64,000 bases of DNA, from NCBI GenBank assembly GCA_019918135.1, contig WBZZ01005325.1, positions 40,001 to 104,000 on the forward strand, given 5' to 3'. Shown piece after piece: positions 15,150-25,194 of the stretch. Made by a program: the position numbers and the translations under genes. The stretch is from Paulinella micropora (taxonomy: Eukaryota; Cercozoa; Imbricatea; Euglyphida; Paulinellidae). The number at the start of each line of letters is the position of its first letter. The stretch's first letter is position 1. Under the pieces are notes generated by a model. That model saw nothing but the letters and a program-made list of their open reading frames with translations. It did no database searches and was not told the origin of the DNA.

Positions 15150-18100
15150 TCATAACTCATTTGACAATCCAACATCGTTCAAGCAAGTGGCACGACTTAA
15201 AGCAACATATAACAAATTCATTGACAGTAGGTCTAGATTTATCCACACTGGTGTTGTTCGGCCTTGTGAGCAGTGGATGGTGGATGAGAATGTCGGCTGG
15301 ATGTCAGCATACGGTTTCTTGTCTGGTATCGTTTTTTTTCTATCAAACTTCTGCTCAATTCTACCAATCGTAATAAATATATGTTCTTTGGTGTCCCTAG
15401 TAATAGTGTGAATATCGCCGTTATGAACTTTTTTTGTATTACAACGAAACACAACCTGATGACCTGTTTTAAGAGGTTTATTTTGTAGCATTTTGTTATT
15501 GCTTTCGTGAACATTGTTGTTAGAGTGCTGTAATATTAAAGGCGGGTTTTGATCAGTCGGTTTAGGGTGTGGCTTAACTTGCTTATTGAGAGCATCTAAT
15601 TCTTCAAGTGTTAGTATATTAGGTAGGCAGTCTTTTGCTTTATGTTGGCTGAGAACGGTGCCGCCGACCTTGTAATAGTCTTCTACCTTATTTAAGATAG
15701 ATTGTAGAACTAGGTCTTTGGCCTGTCTGTAATTTGTATCCAGATTTATTTTTGTAAATAGCTTGAAAGTTTTTGACTTGTGGAATGGTTCTGATGTTGG
15801 GTCTGGGCAAGGAAGCTGAGCTAAGTGGCCAAACAGAATAATAGATACACCGCCGAATGGTCTGTTGATTTTGGTATATTTTCTGAGCATATGGTCCAGA
15901 CTTTCTAAATTCTTGGATGTAAGCATAGAAACTTCATCAATCGTTATTCTGTGATTAATGGCTTCTTCGCCAACTGGTATCGGTAGCGGTAGTCTATGAT
16001 ATACTATTAGCATTGTTAGTATTTTTTGGAGTGTATATTCAGAATTAATAACTTGGCGAGCATTGTGTGTCATAGCGGTTGATAAAGTCTTTTTGTCTTT
16101 GAAATGGGTGTTAGTGTATTTTGATGGCTGACCAGTTAGGTATTTAATCATTTCAGATTTACCCGTTCCAGCTTTGCCGTGAATGAGTAATAATTCTTGT
16201 TCTGGTAAAGGTTTGTATTCGTCTTTGGTGCTATAATCTGGAAGAGGGACGTCCTCAAAGGCGGAGAACTCTGGATATTGTTTATGTGGTGTTTCTAAGA
16301 ATTTTTGTAATGGTAGTGTGTCTTTGAAACCGCTGTGTCGCTGGTATGTTATCCGTGGTTCGCCATTTATGTAGGAAACGAAACAAGTCATATTTAGCTG
16401 TGGGGCGATGAACTCGTCTTGTTCTTTAACCTCGGGGCGAAATTCTTTTCCTGTTTTCATATATTCGCCTTCGTATGCGATACTGTCTGTATTAGAATAT
16501 AGTAAAGTTCGCCCAGTATTTACAAGCTTTAACATTTGGTTATGAAGAACTATCTTTTGGTATGCTAGCACATAGCCAGTTAAGTGAGACATTTGAAATA
16601 TGTTGTCTGTTGGGTTTGTGTCTTGGTATGTGTAAATCATTCGCTCTGGTAGCAGGTCGTCCTTCATTTCGGCATACTTACTTTTATCGTATGGAACTCG
16701 TTTCAGGAACAATAACCTATACCCTTTTTCTTTCATCATAAAATGTATTCGCTCGTTGTATGTTTTTGAAATAGTAGATACTTGCTGAGTTCGGTGTATG
16801 TTAGTATTGAGAGAGCCTACCAGTAAGTTGGTTGCTTTGGCTAATGTGTCGTGTTCATAGCCAGGCTTATCAAAGTAGTAATCTTGTATATTTGTTATGT
16901 GTTCTGTGAAGGTTTTGAATGGGTTGAAGTGGTCGTCTGCTACATATAACCTCTTAATAAATATCTTAACTCCTTGGTCAAACATATACAATAATGCGGG
17001 TATGGGTTGGCATTGTGTTCCTTTTGTGGTGTAGCCGTTGAAGAAGGTTGGCACGGTGAGGTGCTTCTGGTCGTAGTCAAAAACAGCATAACCGTGTAGA
17101 GGTTTAAGTTTATTGTAGTATTCTTGGGTTAGGTCTTGGTTTATGTTAATTATGTTGCGAGGAGCAATTGGGTATTCATTGAAGTATGACGACATTTCCC
17201 CTAGATTACCTAACGAAGCATTTGTATAAGCTTTTACCATATCAATCTGGTGTATCTTGTTGGGGTTTTTGGTGTGATGCTTAAAGATATGATGAAAGGG
17301 TATTTGACCAGATTTTACGTGTCGTAATATATTAGGTTCAGTAATTTGTGTATGGAACTTAGGTTTATGTTTTTGTATGAGACACTCTATCAATAACTGT
17401 TTGAAGTATGATGGCAATGACCAAGCGGTGGTATCTTTGGGAACGAATGATGCGTGTTTGAAGCGGTCTGAACATTTATAGTTTAGTTTGTTTTCTTTAT
17501 CTACTATTCCAATAATGTTTCCAGAATGGTCCATCATTGAATAACACTCCTTATGTTGTAGGTCAAGTTTAGTTTGTATATTGTTGAGTTCTTCCTGTGA
17601 TATCCATTTGTTCTTGTATTGGTTCGTAGATAGTTTCACATTGCTGGCTTCGTGGTTAGTAGCATATTGGGGCCGTGGCTCTGGTATGTTTTCGTTAATA
17701 TCGTATAATAGTTCAATTGACTTAATGTGTTGGATACAGATGTCTTTTTGTTTTCCTTGTATTAATGTGGCGTGATAATCGCTACATCTGATTATTATCT
17801 GTTTTGGGTATTGTTTGGTAGATGCTCGCCACAGTATATTCATACCATCAAATACATAAATCCTACATCGGATAAAGTCTTCCATTTCTGTTAGGTCCTT
17901 TTCTGTCGCATATTTGATATCCTTGAAGCTGTCTAGTATTATATCATCTCGTTTTCGTTTTCTATTGTTTGGGTTTGGAAAGTCTTTCATAATACATTCT
18001 AGCACACAGTTTATTTCACCCTGTGCCATTGGTATGACAGCATTATTTTGCGGATGAACTTGGTCAATGGTAATGACTTTAAGGTCTTTGTCTTCTCTTT

Positions 18101-18461
18101 GTTCGTAAAACCTTGCTTGCCGTTCTACAAAGTTTCTAACCGCATTGATTGACCGCTTTAATTCGTTAGCTCTGTATATTCCTCTGACTGGTCCGTGATA
18201 TCCTTCATAATCCAGATGGACTAGATAACTTGTATTTGGGTTTAGCTGTTGGAGCTGAGCTTCCCATCCTGGGGCATATGGTATAACGAGTGAGTTATTT
18301 CGGCCGACTAGTTCGGGGTGGCCACCTGTTAATCTGTTTATAAGTCGCAGGGCGGTTGGAGTTGTAATGAGATACCATCTTCTTTTGCCTCTTTCTCTGA
18401 TGTAGTCTCCTCGTCGCTCAATATGGTAGAGCTGAAATAGTTCTGGTTGGTATTGGTCCAT
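15150..18461 (-). CDS. DNA polymerase (family B-like) fused to SF1 helicase
   Basis: 1,103 residues, the replication protein. The polymerase half shows motif A as HQIDMVKAYTN (about residue 407) and motif C as YSNTDSIAYEG (about 657), the DTD signature of family B enzymes. The helicase half starts with Walker A IHGKAGTGKSEM (about 765), Walker B TIDEVSML (about 842), motif III ILFGHLAQLPCP, TNYRQ, then TIHCSQGRTT and YVALSRA near the end, as in Pif1/RecD-like SF1 enzymes. The first 250 residues hold an INCVLECI stretch and a later SDYHATLI that could be a remote OTU-like module, which is uncertain. A protein-primed mode is likely for this group but not visible here. Confidence 0.85.
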   Translation of the reverse strand: MDQYQPELFQLYHIERRGDYIRERGKRRWYLITTPTALRLINRLTGGHPELVGRNNSLVIPYAPGWEAQLQQLNPNTSYLVHLDYEGYHGPVRGIYRANELKRSINAVRNFVERQARFYEQREDKDLKVITIDQVHPQNNAVIPMAQGEINCVLECIMKDFPNPNNRKRKRDDIILDSFKDIKYATEKDLTEMEDFIRCRIYVFDGMNILWRASTKQYPKQIIIRCSDYHATLIQGKQKDICIQHIKSIELLYDINENIPEPRPQYATNHEASNVKLSTNQYKNKWISQEELNNIQTKLDLQHKECYSMMDHSGNIIGIVDKENKLNYKCSDRFKHASFVPKDTTAWSLPSYFKQLLIECLIQKHKPKFHTQITEPNILRHVKSGQIPFHHIFKHHTKNPNKIHQIDMVKAYTNASLGNLGEMSSYFNEYPIAPRNIININQDLTQEYYNKLKPLHGYAVFDYDQKHLTVPTFFNGYTTKGTQCQPIPALLYMFDQGVKIFIKRLYVADDHFNPFKTFTEHITNIQDYYFDKPGYEHDTLAKATNLLVGSLNTNIHRTQQVSTISKTYNERIHFMMKEKGYRLLFLKRVPYDKSKYAEMKDDLLPERMIYTYQDTNPTDNIFQMSHLTGYVLAYQKIVLHNQMLKLVNTGRTLLYSNTDSIAYEGEYMKTGKEFRPEVKEQDEFIAPQLNMTCFVSYINGEPRITYQRHSGFKDTLPLQKFLETPHKQYPEFSAFEDVPLPDYSTKDEYKPLPEQELLLIHGKAGTGKSEMIKYLTGQPSKYTNTHFKDKKTLSTAMTHNARQVINSEYTLQKILTMLIVYHRLPLPIPVGEEAINHRITIDEVSMLTSKNLESLDHMLRKYTKINRPFGGVSIILFGHLAQLPCPDPTSEPFHKSKTFKLFTKINLDTNYRQAKDLVLQSILNKVEDYYKVGGTVLSQHKAKDCLPNILTLEELDALNKQVKPHPKPTDQNPPLILQHSNNNVHESNNKMLQNKPLKTGHQVVFRCNTKKVHNGDIHTITRDTKEHIFITIGRIEQKFDRKKTIPDKKPYADIQPTFSSTIHCSQGRTTPVWINLDLLSMNLLYVALSRATCLNDVGLSNEL

Positions 18462-18575
18462 TGTATATAGATAGGCAGGATAAATTTTTTGAAAAATAAT
18501 TAATTGTATTACTGATATTATATAGATATGTTATATTTAGATGTAAAATATTTTACCGATAAAAAAAATTGTTGA
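18462..18575. promoter_or_regulatory. AT-rich leader of the polymerase gene
   Basis: 114 bases, strongly AT-rich, with TATATAG next to the polymerase ATG and TATTATATAGATATG further out. It probably carries the minus-strand promoter. Confidence 0.4.
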
Positions 18576-18770
18576 TTAATTTGACTTGCTCAGTCGCTCT
18601 TCTAACTCCTGTATCTTCCTTTTGTATTCTTCTATATCAAGCTTGGTCTGTTGGGCTTTCGCCTTTCGTTCTTCGCTTAGGCTGTCTTTATTGCGGTAAT
18701 AGTATGCGAGAGCTTTCTCATTATTCCTTTTTCTCCTTTCGTCTCCTTCGTATATCTTTGGTCGTGGCAT
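18576..18770 (-). CDS. Small basic coiled-coil protein
   Basis: 64 residues. The start MPRPKIYEGDERRKRNNEKA is basic, followed by YYYRNKDSLSEERKAKA and a short leucine-spaced helix (IEEYKRKIQELEERL), like a miniature basic-zipper arrangement. Preceded on its strand by TTACATATATATAAAA. It resembles the linker helices of the neighbouring zinc-finger genes (LSEERK, LTPEQK), so it may be a related DNA-binding regulator without fingers. Confidence 0.5.
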   Translation of the reverse strand: MPRPKIYEGDERRKRNNEKALAYYYRNKDSLSEERKAKAQQTKLDIEEYKRKIQELEERLSKSN

Positions 18771-18809
18771 TTTATATATATGTAATATTATTTTTATAAA
18801 TGTAAAATA

Positions 18810-19166
18810 TTATTTAATAATACGACCACAAGAATCTTTGTGTTTTGTTAAAGTTATGTTATCAATTATTACCATAGAGCAATATTGACACCGTGCTATT
18901 AACGATTGTGTCATCAATATATTTAATAGTTCGGGCCCCATTTTGCATTGTTCTAATAATGAGGTAGCTTCTTTATTTCGTTTAATTTTACCACATCGCA
19001 ATTCGTGTATTCTTAAAGTTATGTTATTATTTATTACCTTAGAGCAATATATACATTTCTTATCTGGTAATTTGTATTCTTTTGGCTGTAATGCTTCGGG
19101 GATTGGTGGTGCTATTGGTATAGGATGCTTTCGCTTTGTGTGTTGAATTAGACTATCTCGTCTCAT
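18810..19166 (-). CDS. Zinc-finger protein (CxxC...H type)
   Basis: 118 residues from the ATG at 19,166. It has two similar fingers: KKCIYCSKVINNNITLRIH..RC and ARCQYCSMVIIDNITLTKH..SC, each CxxC followed by H and C about 12 and 17 residues later. A partial finger start (MRRDSLIQHTKRKH) precedes them. Likely DNA-binding regulator. It shares the MRRD..H motif with the gene at 19,182 just upstream. Confidence 0.6.
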   Translation of the reverse strand: MRRDSLIQHTKRKHPIPIAPPIPEALQPKEYKLPDKKCIYCSKVINNNITLRIHELRCGKIKRNKEATSLLEQCKMGPELLNILMTQSLIARCQYCSMVIIDNITLTKHKDSCGRIIK

Positions 19167-19181
19167 TTCTTTATCACATTG

Positions 19182-19589
19182 CTAGCATTTGATTTTTTCT
19201 GCTTGTCGTTTTCTTTCATATTCTCGTTTCTTTTGTTTTCTTTCTTCGCTTAATATTGGTTTCTTATTTTCGTGAACCGCTTTAATGTGTGTATTTAGAT
19301 GGTCTCGCCTCATTTCTTTATCACATTGTGGGCATTGTCGTTTTCTATCATATTCTTTTTTATATGCTTTTTGTTCAGGTGTTAATATTTGTTTGTGTGT
19401 TTTCGCATATTCATTCTGGTATTTTTTACAACATTCCTTACAGTAGTTTCTATTAGCATATGAATTTTCAGGGGTTCTTACAACCTTACAATTTCTACAT
19501 ACCTTTAAGCATTCATCACACATTATATATGTATGTCCTCGTAATGATATCCGTCGGTATCCTTTCTTGTCGCAATATTCGCAGTTCAT
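19182..19589 (-). CDS. Zinc-finger protein with multiple CxxC pairs
   Basis: 135 residues. CEYCDKK, then CDECLKVCRNC and NYCKECCKKYQ in the N-terminal half suggest a compact zinc cluster (NRNYCKECCKKYQNEY is typical of HNH-associated and homing-endonuclease-like zinc ribbons). Then comes a basic helix (LTPEQKAYKKEYDRKRQ) and a CPQCDKEMRRDHLNTHIKAVH finger of C2H2 type, followed by another LSEERKQKKREYERKRQ helix. Probably a DNA-binding protein. Last gene before the right end of the element. Confidence 0.65.
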   Translation of the reverse strand: MNCEYCDKKGYRRISLRGHTYIMCDECLKVCRNCKVVRTPENSYANRNYCKECCKKYQNEYAKTHKQILTPEQKAYKKEYDRKRQCPQCDKEMRRDHLNTHIKAVHENKKPILSEERKQKKREYERKRQAEKIKC

Positions 19590-19900
19590 TTTTTATAAAT
19601 AATGGTGTGTAATGTTTAGAACATAATTGAAACCAAACGGCACAAAAAGAAAAAAGCAATTTTTGATTTATGAGTAAATTGCGGACGATTTTGCCGTTTT
19701 TTTTTTAGCCAAACACTCTGCGGTAGGGCGGTGGGGCGGTCCCATTTTACCGCATTACCGCAAAAAATAAAATGTCTGAAAGTCTGACCACCTATGTAAA
19801 AATGGGGATTTATGCTGTTATCGCCCTTATATGAACGAATATGGCAAAAATGGCCTGCGATAGGGAAATTCAAAACGAAAAGGGGGGGGAGCCTTTGGAT
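19590..19900. other. Right-end region of PLV copy 1, with GC hairpin
   Basis: No gene. The composition shifts from AT-rich viral to mixed. At 19,720-19,761, GCGGTA pairs with TACCGC around GCGGT/ACCGC repeats. This is the best candidate for the terminal sequence of the element. The matching left end is outside the window, so a terminal inverted repeat cannot be confirmed. From about 19,880 G-runs and CA repeats of host type begin. Confidence 0.4.
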
Positions 19901-19926
19901 CACTCCCCCTTTTCTTTGTTCTTTTT

Positions 19927-20202
19927 TCACGCACACACACAGCAACTTGCACACGCACACACACAATCACACCTGTCGTTGGTGATGTTGTCGTCCTCCT
20001 CCTCGGCTTCTGGTTCTTGCTCGGCTTCTGATTTTTCCCCGGCTTCTGACTCTTCCTCGTCGTCTTCCTCGGTGGATTGTTCTTCTTTTGTCTTCTTCTC
20101 GGGGCTTTCCGTTTTCATGGCTTCTAAGTACAAAACAATCAAGCAAAATTCGGAGAAGCACTGCAATAAATGTTTGGTACCTTCCTCTTGAGACGACGAC
20201 AT
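19927..20202 (-). CDS. Possible acidic host protein (doubtful)
   Basis: About 91 residues from the ATG at 20,202. MSSSQEEGTKHLLQCFSEFC is followed by a plausible helix and then a Glu/Ser-rich acidic tail. The end runs into a CA-repeat (CVCACASC). It could be a real exon of a host gene or chance coding in low-complexity DNA; no family is visible. Confidence 0.2.
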   Translation of the reverse strand: MSSSQEEGTKHLLQCFSEFCLIVLYLEAMKTESPEKKTKEEQSTEEDDEEESEAGEKSEAEQEPEAEEEDDNITNDRCDCVCACASCCVCA

Positions 20203-20850
20203 GAGAACGTCGATGTCTTGACCGTTCGGGGACTCTCGAGTCTCTCGAGTCTCGACACAAGGCAAAAACCCAAGGCGGGAGGTATGCCAGCGCCCTCTGA
20301 CTTTTTGAGCCGGGTCCATTTGTGCGTCCATTCAGCGCCGTTGTTTGCGTTGACTTTTTGTTGAGATTTTTTGTTTCAAGAGGCCGGAACCTCCACATTG
20401 TGCAAAAACGGACCGTTTCCGTACCTTGTAGCGGTTACCAAGCCCCTTTTTTGGCGCAGCACTTTTTGTTTGGGAATCCCCTCTTGCTTGTTCCCTACAT
20501 CAACCTTGCTAACATACTAGCAACCCTGCCGCTTTGGCTTAACTTTGATGCCTTGTGCTACCTCAAGCTGTGTGGGACGCCTCCTGCTCCACCGCTACTC
20601 AAAATTTTGTTGAGCATACTAGGAGTCGTCAAACGGTTCCCAAGATGATTCCTCGTCGCGTTACGGTATTGTCTGAGGAATCGAGTGATGATTCCTTGCC
20701 TGAAGGTACTGTTTCCTCTTGCTTACTCTTAAGTCAAAATTTGTCAAAGTGATTTACGTAACGCAGATATAGCTGAACCCAAGGATTCGCTGAGGTCATC
20801 TGCGTTACAACAGTCGGGTTTCAGCTTCATATAGCTATATTTATAGACTC
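20203..20850. other. Host-like unique DNA without a clear gene
   Basis: Mixed composition with no convincing frame. A short ATG-led stretch at 20,645 (MIPRRVTVLSEESSDDSLPE) ends at a GT and is followed by AT-rich DNA. It is Ser/Asp-rich like the short open stretch at about 21,570-21,655 (Ser/Asp-rich, behind a TTTCAAGTAG acceptor-like site), so both might be small exons of one host or transposon gene. Very tentative. Confidence 0.2.
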
Positions 20851-20859
20851 TTTCTTGGA

Positions 20860-20951
20860 AGGTTTGCCTCTCTCTCTCTCTCTCTCAAGCCTGTTGTGCG
20901 GGTATGGAGGGTATAGGAGGGGTATGGAGGGGTATGGGGCTGCTAGTACTA

Positions 20952-20988
<37 letters not shown>

Positions 20989-21420
20989 GCTACTACTACT
21001 ACTACTATCTCTCTCTCTCTCTTCTTCTTCTTCTTCGCTTTTATTGAGAGAACAATTTTTACAATTGGACTCAGGGAACGTCCACGTGAAAAGTATAGCT
21101 AGTAAGTTATACCTTTATCAAGGTGGAAACCTAGTTATTAAGTTGAGCGTATTAAGGAAGATATTAATATTAAAATATATTCAGCGGCTCAGTATTAATA
21201 TTGTATTATAGTGATTAAAATTAATATTTGTGCTTAGATATATTGCGCGGTGATATATATTATTATGTTATGTTATGAGTGTATGTAATTGTAAAGCTGT
21301 ATACGTAGTAGTCTAACGTATGTGTGGCGGCCCCCCTCCCCCCCCCCCCTCTCTCTCTCTCTCTTCCTCTCTCAAGCCTGTTGTGCGGGTATGGAGGGTA
21401 TAGGACGGGTATGGGGCTAG

Positions 21421-21476
<56 letters not shown>

Positions 21477-21653
21477 TTTACTTCTACTGCTACTTACTAG
21501 TTTATCCTTCCCGTTGCCTTTTTTTCTACCAAGTGTTGATGCAAAACGCATCTTTCTCTTTCAAGTAGGTGACCAAGATATCATGGACGATGACTCTGGC
21601 GCCATCTCCGACTCTTGCTCTAGCTCTGACAGTTCCAGTACTCTCTCCGACGG

Positions 21654-21684
<31 letters not shown>

Positions 21685-21799
21685 GCGGGGGTATGGGTGG
21701 GGTATGAGGTCGCAAAGTAGCATTCATATTTGGGGTATGAGGGGTATGAGGCCGCGCCGACTCTTTCTCTGGCTCTGACAGTTCCAGTACTCTCTTTGA

Positions 21800-21845
<46 letters not shown>

Positions 21846-22045
21846 CGGGGGTATGAGGTCGCAAAGTAACTGTTGTTCATACTTGGTGTATGAGGGGTAT
21901 AGGGTATGGGGTATGAGGGGTATGCAGCTACTACTACTTCTACTATTTCCCTCTGCCGTCTGGTCTGCTTATGTCTGATTTTTTATTCTTTCTTGTCCAG
22001 AGTGATTGTGGTATCGATTACTACGACTGCTTCTGAGGGAGGGAG

Positions 22046-22092
<47 letters not shown>

Positions 22093-22896
22093 TAGTGCTT
22101 GCTACTGGCAGTGGAGATTAAGCTGGTGTGGCAAAAAAAGAAAAGGAAAAAAAAATAGACCTAAGCAGCTTATGTTCCATGTCTCAAACATCAAGTAGGA
22201 CCCACCCTATTATACCTATGACTTAAGTATTCGTGGCTTGCTCATGCTTGCATAAGCGCAAACACAGAGTTATACAAGTTGTGGCTGCTGACCAAGCATA
22301 CACTGACATCTCGGTCTTGTTGTTTATTTGCACATCCGTTATGATTTCAGCATTCGTGGCAAGGTGGGGTATGAGGTCGCAAAGTTGGTATCATACCCCG
22401 GGGTATGATACCCCGGTATCATACCCCGGTGTATGGGACAGGAGAGAGTGCATTCATATTTGGGGTAATACTATGAAGGGTATGGGGTATGGGAGGGGTA
22501 TAAGGCCGCGCCGACTCTTGCTCTGGCTCTGACAGTTCCAGTTACTTTAGTATTCGTGGCTCGCTGATGCATTAGCAAATACACAGTTATACAAGTTGCG
22601 GCTGCTGACCAAGCAACCATTACAACTCTGTCTTTTTGTTTATGCGTAAATTCAAACTGTTATCAGTCCTTGCGTAAATTCAAACAGATTCCATGCGGCC
22701 CCAGAAACCCTAGCACTTTATTTAACAAGCTCCCAATTTCTGTGTATTGGGGTATGGGAGGGGTATGAGGTCGCAAAGGTGCATTCATATTTGGGGTATG
22801 AGGGGTATGGGGGTATGAGGGGTATGGGGGTATGGGAGGGGTATGAGGCCGCGCCGACTCTTGCTCTGGCTCTGACAGTTCCAGTACTCTCTCTGA

Positions 22897-22946
<50 letters not shown>

Positions 22947-23070
22947 GCGGGAGTATGGTTGGGGTATGAGGTCGCAAAGTTGCATTCATATTTGGGGTAT
23001 GGGGTATGGGAGGGTATGAGGCCGCGCCGACTCTTGCTCTGGTTCTGAAAGTTCCAGTACTCGCTCTGAC

Positions 23071-23117
<47 letters not shown>

Positions 23118-23248
23118 GCGGGGGTATGGTTGGGGTATGAGGTCGCATTCATATTTGGGGTATGAGGGGTATGGTGTATGGGGTATGGGAGGGGTATTAG
23201 GCCGTGCCGACTCTTGCTCTGGCTCTGACAGTTCCAGGACTCTCTGAC

Positions 23249-23293
<45 letters not shown>

Positions 23294-23940
23294 CGGGGGT
23301 ATGATGTCGCAAAGTTGCATTCATATTTGGGGTATGGGGGTATAGGGTATGAGAGGTATGAGGTCGCAAAGTTGCATTCATATTTGGGGTATGGGGTATG
23401 AGGCCGCGCCGACTCTTGCTCTGGCTCTGACAGTTCCAGTTACTTTAGTATTCGTGGCTTGCTGATGCATTAGCAAATACACAGAGTTAATATTACAAGT
23501 TGTGGCTGCTGACCAAGCAACAATAACATCTCTGGGTGTATGTCAACGATTATTCTTCTCTGACTTCCCTGAATCCACGTTAAATCCACTATTTTGATGA
23601 GAATAATCGTTGACTGCCTATGTCGACATCGTGAGTACTGTATTTGCCTGGATATATGCAGCTGAGTCTCCTTGGCGCAAACCAGAAGCTGGCATCATCA
23701 GCGTCTTCGCCATCTTGCCTTTCTCCTTGAAACTTAAACCCTAGCACTTTATTCAACAAGCTCCAAATTTCTGTGTATTTGGGTATGGGTGGGGTATGGG
23801 AGGGGTAATAGTATGAGGTCGCATTCGTATTTTTGTCGGTGCAGGTTCTCCTCATGCCATGTATGGGGTATGAGGGGTATGGGAGGAGTATGAGGTCGCA
23901 AAGTCGCATTCATAATTATTATTATGTTGCATAAATTGTA
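20860..23940 (+). repeat. Complex satellite with (CT)n cores and GGGGTATG spacers
   Basis: A unit of roughly 130-190 bases is repeated about seven times. It comprises a CCGCGCCGACTCTTGCTCTG part, TCTGACAGTTCCAGTACTC, a (CT)n run of 20-50 bases, GTGCGGGGGTATG, GAGGTCGCAAAGTTGCATTC, and GGGGTATGAGGGGTATG spacers. (CTA)n tracts occur near 20,960-21,006 and 21,417-21,477. A second dispersed unit (TATTCGTGGCTTGCTGATGC, then ACACAG, then CAAGTTGTGGCTGCTGACCA) recurs near 22,226, 22,545, 23,445, 24,727 and 24,945. A third (CCCCAGAAACCCTAGCACTT) recurs near 22,699, 23,990 and 24,103. Long frames here are only Arg/Glu or Ser/Leu repeats. Confidence 0.85.
22046..22090 (+). repeat. 45-base poly-A tract
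   Basis: An uninterrupted A-run. The DNA after it (GCTACTGGCAGTGGAGATTA, then GCTGGTGTGGCAAAAAAAG) recurs in diverged form at about 24,027-24,080 without the long run. It could be the tail of a retroposed copy, but no body was recognised upstream. Confidence 0.6.
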
Positions 23941-24206
23941 CTAAGGAGGGGTACTACTTAGATATATGTGTTGGATAAATTGTTCGGGACAGAAACCCTA
24001 GCACTTTATTCAACAAGCTCCCAATTTCTTGCTACTGGTGATTCGAAAATAAGCTGGTGTGGACAAAAAAAGAAAATAAACCTCACCAGTTTTTATTCGA
24101 TGCGGCCCCAGAAACCCTAGCACTTTATTCAACAAGCTTCCAATTTCTGTGTATTGGGGTATGGGAGGGGTAATATGAGGTCGCATTCGTATTTTTGTTT
24201 GTGCAG

Positions 24207-24685
24207 ATTATCTTCATGCCATGTCGGCCAAGAAGCTGCGTCGTGCCCGCAGGGAAGCCAAGGAGCGCGTCGCCGGACGCCTGCATGGAGGCAGGGAGGA
24301 ACGGGGCCGACATCAGCCGTACACGCGATTATCGGTTTTGATTGGTCGGGCTATGGGAGAGCATGGTGGCGTGACCATTGCTGAGGCGTTCGAGCTGGTG
24401 ATGAGATGGAAAGAGAAGCACCCTTCCGTGTCCAAGACTGCTGCGATTAAGTTATGGGACATCCTAGGAGTGTTGATTTGCCCGGACGGAATTAATTGGC
24501 CTAATCTCCAGACACTGATCTATGATATTCGGGAAGTTGCAGGAACCGGGGGGTTCGAAAAATTGGAAGTTTGCAGGAACCAGTGTCGGGAAGGGTTGTA
24601 TTGGAGGCACAGAAGCGGCTTGGAAGCGTGCCAAACATGTCGACGCCCCAGGACTGACGCGCTCAGCTTTTATCACAGGAAGTAA
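24207..24685 (+). CDS. TNP2-like transposase, N-terminal exon with zinc-ribbon
   Basis: The exon appears to start after a splice acceptor (TTTTTGTTTGTGCAG ending 24,206). The first ATG is at 24,221. It encodes about 155 residues: a basic start (MSAKKLRRARREAKER), a helical region (ITIAEAFELVMRWKEKH-like), LWDILGVLICPDGINWPNL, and a Cys pattern VCRNQC...LEACQTCRRPR. The last is the zinc-ribbon position of TNP2-family (CACTA/EnSpm-like) transposases, where C..C..LY and C..CG..R pairs precede the catalytic domain. It ends at a TAA at 24,683, or a GTAATC donor at 24,679 may end the exon. The catalytic acidic residues were not identified. Confidence 0.5.
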
Positions 24686-24961
24686 TCTCTATCTCCCGCC
24701 ATACCACATTATATCCTCTATCACTTTAGCATTCGTGGCTGGCTCATGCTTGCATTAGCGCATACTCAGGGATGTACAACTTGTTGTTGTTAAGGCAAGG
24801 TTAAGGAAGATAAGATTTTGTCGCATTCTTGGCTTCTCTAATCTTTCCGCATACCCAAGGATATACAAGTTGTGGCCGCTGGCCAAGCAACACTGACATC
24901 CCTGTACATGTGTATGTGTCCACGCGCCATATCCGTTAATGATTTTAGCATTCGTGGCTGG

Positions 24962-25168
24962 CTCGAGGGACTACGCGCTCATCCAGCCAGACGTGCGCTC
25001 CTGGTGGATGCAAAAGAGCGCGACTACAAGAAAGCTGAGGCAATGCGGGTCCCTGGTTATGTGTCCATTCGAGATCGGCCGTTGGAGAGTATTGGAGACG
25101 CCATCGACAGCCCTAGATATGAGGATTATTTGAAGAATTTGCCTCTAGAGGTAAAGGTAGTGACTTAG
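24962..25168 (+). CDS. Possible middle exon of the TNP2-like gene
   Basis: About 68 residues (WLEGLRAHPARRALLVDAKE, then RPLESIGDAIDSPRYEDYL) following a TTTTAG acceptor-like site. The order of a short Leu/Arg helix followed by a Ser-Pro-Arg segment fits the part of TNP2 proteins just after the zinc ribbon. The beginning overlaps a dispersed repeat, so the exon border is uncertain. Confidence 0.3.
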   Translation, partial: LEGLRAHPARRALLVDAKERDYKKAEAMRVPGYVSIRDRPLESIGDAIDSPRYEDYLKNLPLEVKVVT

Positions 25169-25194
25169 TCTGTGATTAAATATTATTCCACTAT

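Larger units (their letters stand above)
1..19860 (+). mobile_element. Polinton-like virus copy 1 (looks whole to the right; left end outside window)
   Basis: This is an AT-rich, intron-free, tightly packed gene set. It contains the PLV/virophage morphogenesis module (packaging ATPase, adenain-like protease, penton-like minor capsid, double-jelly-roll major capsid) and a DNA polymerase-helicase. About twenty genes lie on both strands, often divergent with very short shared promoters. The left end is not in the window. The right end is placed after the last zinc-finger gene, near a GC-rich hairpin at 19,720-19,761, where satellite-rich host DNA follows. The main genes are open, so the copy looks recent or functional compared with copy 2 at 59 kb. 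No integrase was recognised in the visible part. The right boundary is approximate. Confidence 0.85.

Noticed and set aside
22663-23381. Overlapping frames rich in Arg-Glu-Arg-Glu
   Set aside because: These are (GA)n read on the minus strand of the (CT)n satellite.
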